A stretch of 17,594 nucleotides of DNA from an uncultured Clostridia bacterium (GTDB lineage Bacteria > Bacillota > Clostridia > Oscillospirales > Acutalibacteraceae): contig CALGCE010000260.1 of NCBI GenBank assembly GCA_937884625.1, positions 1 through 17,594 of the forward strand, written 5' to 3'. A program made the translations under genes and the position numbers. The notes beneath the pieces are model-generated. The model had not been told where the DNA came from and made no database searches. It saw only the letters and a program-made list of their open reading frames with translations. Shown piece by piece: positions 15,110 to 17,594 of this stretch; the stretch's first letter is position 1; each line of letters begins with the position of its first letter.

Positions 15110-16321
15110 TTAAAAATACAGTGCAGGATTTACGGCATTTCCGTGGGTATCCGTACCGCCTATCAAGAGTGTCAAATGAAGATGCGGACCGCTTGATGAA
15201 CCCGAACTGCCGACATATCCTATAACCTGTCCCTGTTTAACCGTTTGACCGGGACTAACCGTCACACTGCTCATATGACCGTATATAGCACCGACTTTTT
15301 TCTGCTGACCGTTCATTGTCATAATACCGTGGTCAATACGGGCATGGTTACCGAAACCGCTTCCGCATCTGTCGGAAACATTATTAAAATGGTTACAACC
15401 CGTAGATGTTTGATAAACCACACCGTCTGCTATTGCGACAACCGGTTGACCGAGTATACCGCTTTTAGATATATCCATACCGTAGTGGAACCCGCCCGAA
15501 CGGTTACCCCAACCTGATGTAACATTGCGTGTATACGGGCAGGGCCACATAAGACCTGTATTCGGATTTATAAAACTACCGCTTAAAGCACTGCCAAAAC
15601 TTTCTATTAACTGCTTTTGCAAATTTCTTATCTGCTTTTCAACTGCCGCCTTATCGCCCTCTGCCTGCTTTTGCTCGGAGTCTGTCTTATTATAAAGCGA
15701 CTGTGCTTCCGCTTCTTGCGATTTAAGTTCTGCCTGTTGTGCTAAAATGGTCTGTCTTATCGAAACCTGACTTTCAAGCAGTTTCTCATTTTCCGCTTTC
15801 TTTTGGTTTAACACCTCAACTGCGGCAACTATATCTTCTATAATAGCTTTATCGTGGGAAGATACCGCAGAGGTGAGTTTTGAAAGTTGAAGATAATGGG
15901 AAAAGTTTTTGGCACCTAAAAGAATTTTTACCGAACTATCGGAATTGCTCATATAAATTGCCCTTATACGCTTTTTAAAGGCAAGTTTATTTGCTTCTAT
16001 TTCTGCATTTTTCTTGTCTATTTCTGCCTTATTTTGAGCAATCTTAGAATTGATACTGCCTATCTCTTTATTACATCTGTTTATTTGAGCTTGGGTATTT
16101 GCTATCTTTTTTTGAACCGCAGTAAGAATTGCTTTTTCGTCACTTTTTTTTGCCTTTAATGAGTTAATTTCCTTTTGTATTTCCTTTGACTGTTGTTGCA
16201 ATTTATTAATATCGTTTTGAAGTTGCGACTGCGTTGCAGCCGAAACACTTACAGACACGGTGACAAAAACAATCGTTAAACACATTACAAGTGATATTAT
16301 TTTTTTTACAGCCACTTTCAT
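15110..16321 (-). CDS. Secreted coiled-coil M23 (LytM) peptidoglycan endopeptidase, candidate FtsEX effector
   Basis: Zinc peptidase of 403 residues. A signal peptide (1-28, likely cleavage after SVSA) is followed by a long coiled coil (about 30-245) like that of EnvC and PcsB. The LytM domain (about 255-403) retains H279 and D283 (FHYGMD) and H382 (HLH) as zinc ligands, plus H349 and H380 as catalytic histidines by family analogy, so it should be active, unlike the degenerate EnvC domain. A loop with Cys309 and Cys319 (CNHFNNVSDRC) interrupts the domain and may form a disulphide. The gene follows ftsX by 30 nt with GGAGG before its ATG. In several bacteria FtsEX activates a coiled-coil hydrolase during division, so a direct partnership is inferred. 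Confidence 0.93.
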   Translation of the reverse strand: MKVAVKKIISLVMCLTIVFVTVSVSVSAATQSQLQNDINKLQQQSKEIQKEINSLKAKKSDEKAILTAVQKKIANTQAQINRCNKEIGSINSKIAQNKAEIDKKNAEIEANKLAFKKRIRAIYMSNSDSSVKILLGAKNFSHYLQLSKLTSAVSSHDKAIIEDIVAAVEVLNQKKAENEKLLESQVSIRQTILAQQAELKSQEAEAQSLYNKTDSEQKQAEGDKAAVEKQIRNLQKQLIESFGSALSGSFINPNTGLMWPCPYTRNVTSGWGNRSGGFHYGMDISKSGILGQPVVAIADGVVYQTSTGCNHFNNVSDRCGSGFGNHARIDHGIMTMNGQQKKVGAIYGHMSSVTVSPGQTVKQGQVIGYVGSSGSSSGPHLHLTLLIGGTDTHGNAVNPALYF

Positions 16322-16351
16322 ATACTTTCCTCCGAAAATACCGTACTGATT

Positions 16352-17368
16352 TTATATTGCCGCAAATTCACTGCCCTCTTTACGCAGATACTTGCTTATC
16401 ATAATTATACTTCCGAGTATACCTGCCAAGATACCGATACCTAAGAATATCAAAAGCAGATAAACCGCAACATCACTGTATTTTACAATATCGGTAGTAC
16501 CAAGGGTTGTAGATATTGTTTCGGTGGCAACACGGTAACAGAAATATAAAAGCCCCTCTGAAATCAGTGCGGATACAATACCTATTATCATACCCTCGAC
16601 CACAAACGGTACCCTTACAAACGCATTTGTAGCACCTACCGCTTTCATAATACTGATTTCAAGTTTTCTGTTATACATAGTAACCCTTATGGTATTTGAA
16701 ACTATTACAAGCGATATTACCATAAGTATTGCTATTATCCAAAAGCCTGCAACGGTTATACCACGTTTTATGGCGGTAATTTTGTCGGCAAGGTCATCTT
16801 GTGACTGTATCGTATCAACAGCGGCTAACTTCTTTATTTGATTTACTGTATCGTCAAAAAGCGACATATCGGTCATTGTGACCTTTGCCGCCGCAGAAAG
16901 CGGATTGCCGTAATCATCATTTAAGAATGTAAAATATTCTTCCTGACCTTCAAGCATATTCTTCTTTACCGTTTCAAGTCCTGCATCGCTTGAAATATAC
17001 TCTGCTTTTTTTACGTTATTTATTTTTTCTATCTCACTGCAAAATGCCTTTGCCTCGTCGTCGTTATGTATTAAATAATCCGAACTTCTGATACCGTTGG
17101 CATCGGGCTGTTCCTCGCTCCCTGCCGTCTCGGTTTCTTCCTTTTCGCTATACAAAGCCCAATTATAGTCCTTCATATAAACCATAATGACATTTTGCTG
17201 CTCAAGATTTCCTATTGCCTTATTGACGTTTTCGGATATAAGAATTGCAAGTCCGATAACAACCATACAGGCAACCAAAACACCTACCGACGCCAGTGTC
17301 ATAAGACGGTTTACCCACGCATTTGAAAAGCCTTCGCCTACGAGGTATTTTACGCTACGCATCTTCAT
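16352..17368 (-). CDS. ftsX: FtsX, membrane subunit of the FtsEX division complex
   Basis: Permease-like subunit, 338 residues, with one N-terminal membrane segment (about 24-45), a large extracytoplasmic domain (about 48-203) and three C-terminal segments (about 207-226, 254-278, 302-325). The family region NTIRVTMYNRKLEISIMKAV (225-244), continuing into GATNAFVRVPFVVEG, is intact. FtsEX is not thought to transport a solute; it passes ATP-driven movement to cell-wall hydrolases. The protein is longer than typical Firmicute FtsX (about 300) because of an acidic, Glu/Ser-rich insertion at about 73-98 in the external domain. The start overlaps the ftsE stop (ATGA), and GGAGG lies 9 nt upstream. 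The M23 peptidase gene follows directly. Confidence 0.95.
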   Translation of the reverse strand: MKMRSVKYLVGEGFSNAWVNRLMTLASVGVLVACMVVIGLAILISENVNKAIGNLEQQNVIMVYMKDYNWALYSEKEETETAGSEEQPDANGIRSSDYLIHNDDEAKAFCSEIEKINNVKKAEYISSDAGLETVKKNMLEGQEEYFTFLNDDYGNPLSAAAKVTMTDMSLFDDTVNQIKKLAAVDTIQSQDDLADKITAIKRGITVAGFWIIAILMVISLVIVSNTIRVTMYNRKLEISIMKAVGATNAFVRVPFVVEGMIIGIVSALISEGLLYFCYRVATETISTTLGTTDIVKYSDVAVYLLLIFLGIGILAGILGSIIMISKYLRKEGSEFAAI

Positions 17369-17594
17369 TCCCCGACACCTCCGGCTACGTTATCAGCAAC
17401 TATTTTGCCCTTATCAAGCATTATAACTCTGTGTTGAAAATCCCTTACAAGATTATGGTCGTGCGTTACCATAAGAATGGTAGTCCCACGCTTATTAATC
17501 TCGGTTAAGAGTGACACTATCTCATATGACATATTCGGGTCAACATTACCCGTAGGCTCGTCCGCTATGATGATCCGCGGATTGTTTGCAAGGG
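17365..17594 (-). CDS. ftsE: FtsE, ATPase of the FtsEX division complex (3' part only)
   Basis: Only the last 75 residues are in the window; the gene continues past the end. Visible parts are Walker B with the catalytic glutamate (RIIIADEPTGNVDP), the D-loop, and the switch histidine in MVTHDHNLV. The protein ends KGKIVADNVAGGVGE. EPTGNVDP followed by ftsX overlapping by 4 nt (ATGA) makes FtsE the only sensible reading. It drives FtsX on the cytoplasmic face. The promoter of this unit lies outside the window. Confidence 0.93.
   Translation of the reverse strand, partial: LANNPRIIIADEPTGNVDPNMSYEIVSLLTEINKRGTTILMVTHDHNLVRDFQHRVIMLDKGKIVADNVAGGVGE

Overview
The window is one uninterrupted minus-strand block of cell-envelope and division genes from a Firmicute, most likely a member of the Clostridia (the Oscillospirales/Ruminococcus side is a guess from gene content and style). 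The reasons are the mraZ-rsmH-ftsL-pbp-murE-mraY-ftsW-murG order, a class B penicillin-binding protein with PASTA domains of the SpoVD type, GGAGG-type ribosome binding sites, AT-leaning intergenic regions with consensus sigma-A promoters, and a MurE with the DNPR motif expected for meso-diaminopimelate peptidoglycan.

Layout in transcription order (high to low coordinates). Region A, 17594-12908: the 3' end of ftsE, then ftsX, a secreted coiled-coil M23 (LytM) peptidase, a VanZ-family membrane protein, an AI-2E-family membrane protein and an unrecognised coiled-coil protein. These genes are tightly spaced or overlapping and end at an intrinsic terminator (12874-12905). Region B, 12844-8601: a perfect-consensus sigma-A promoter with a MarR-type operator over its start point, a MarR-family regulator, and two half-ABC exporters with overlapping ends. 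The two ABC genes look like a heterodimer with one degenerate ATP site. The region ends at a strong terminator built on a 30-nt perfect palindrome (8606-8635). Region C, 8554-1: a sigma-A promoter and two near-identical MraZ-type operator repeats, then mraZ, rsmH, ftsL, a SpoVD/FtsI-type transpeptidase, murE, mraY, ftsW and the 5' part of murG. murF and murD, often part of this cluster, are not between these genes.

How the genes work together: MurE adds the third stem-peptide residue, MraY makes lipid I and MurG makes lipid II. FtsW polymerises the glycan with its partner transpeptidase, scaffolded by FtsL. FtsEX probably gates the adjacent secreted M23 hydrolase, which cuts wall during division. 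MraZ probably autoregulates region C. The MarR/ABC unit sits between the two blocks as a self-contained drug- or lipid-efflux cassette.

Several starts were revised from the ribosome binding sites: mraZ at 8452, rsmH at 8025, the transpeptidase at 6513 and the downstream ABC gene at 10589. No gap between genes exceeds about 210 bases. I saw no tRNA, rRNA, insertion sequence, prophage or CRISPR array. I did not find an unprecedented system. The points most worth a second look are the long hairpin between ftsL and the transpeptidase gene, the paired MraZ operators, the unknown coiled-coil gene and the FtsEX-M23 unit.
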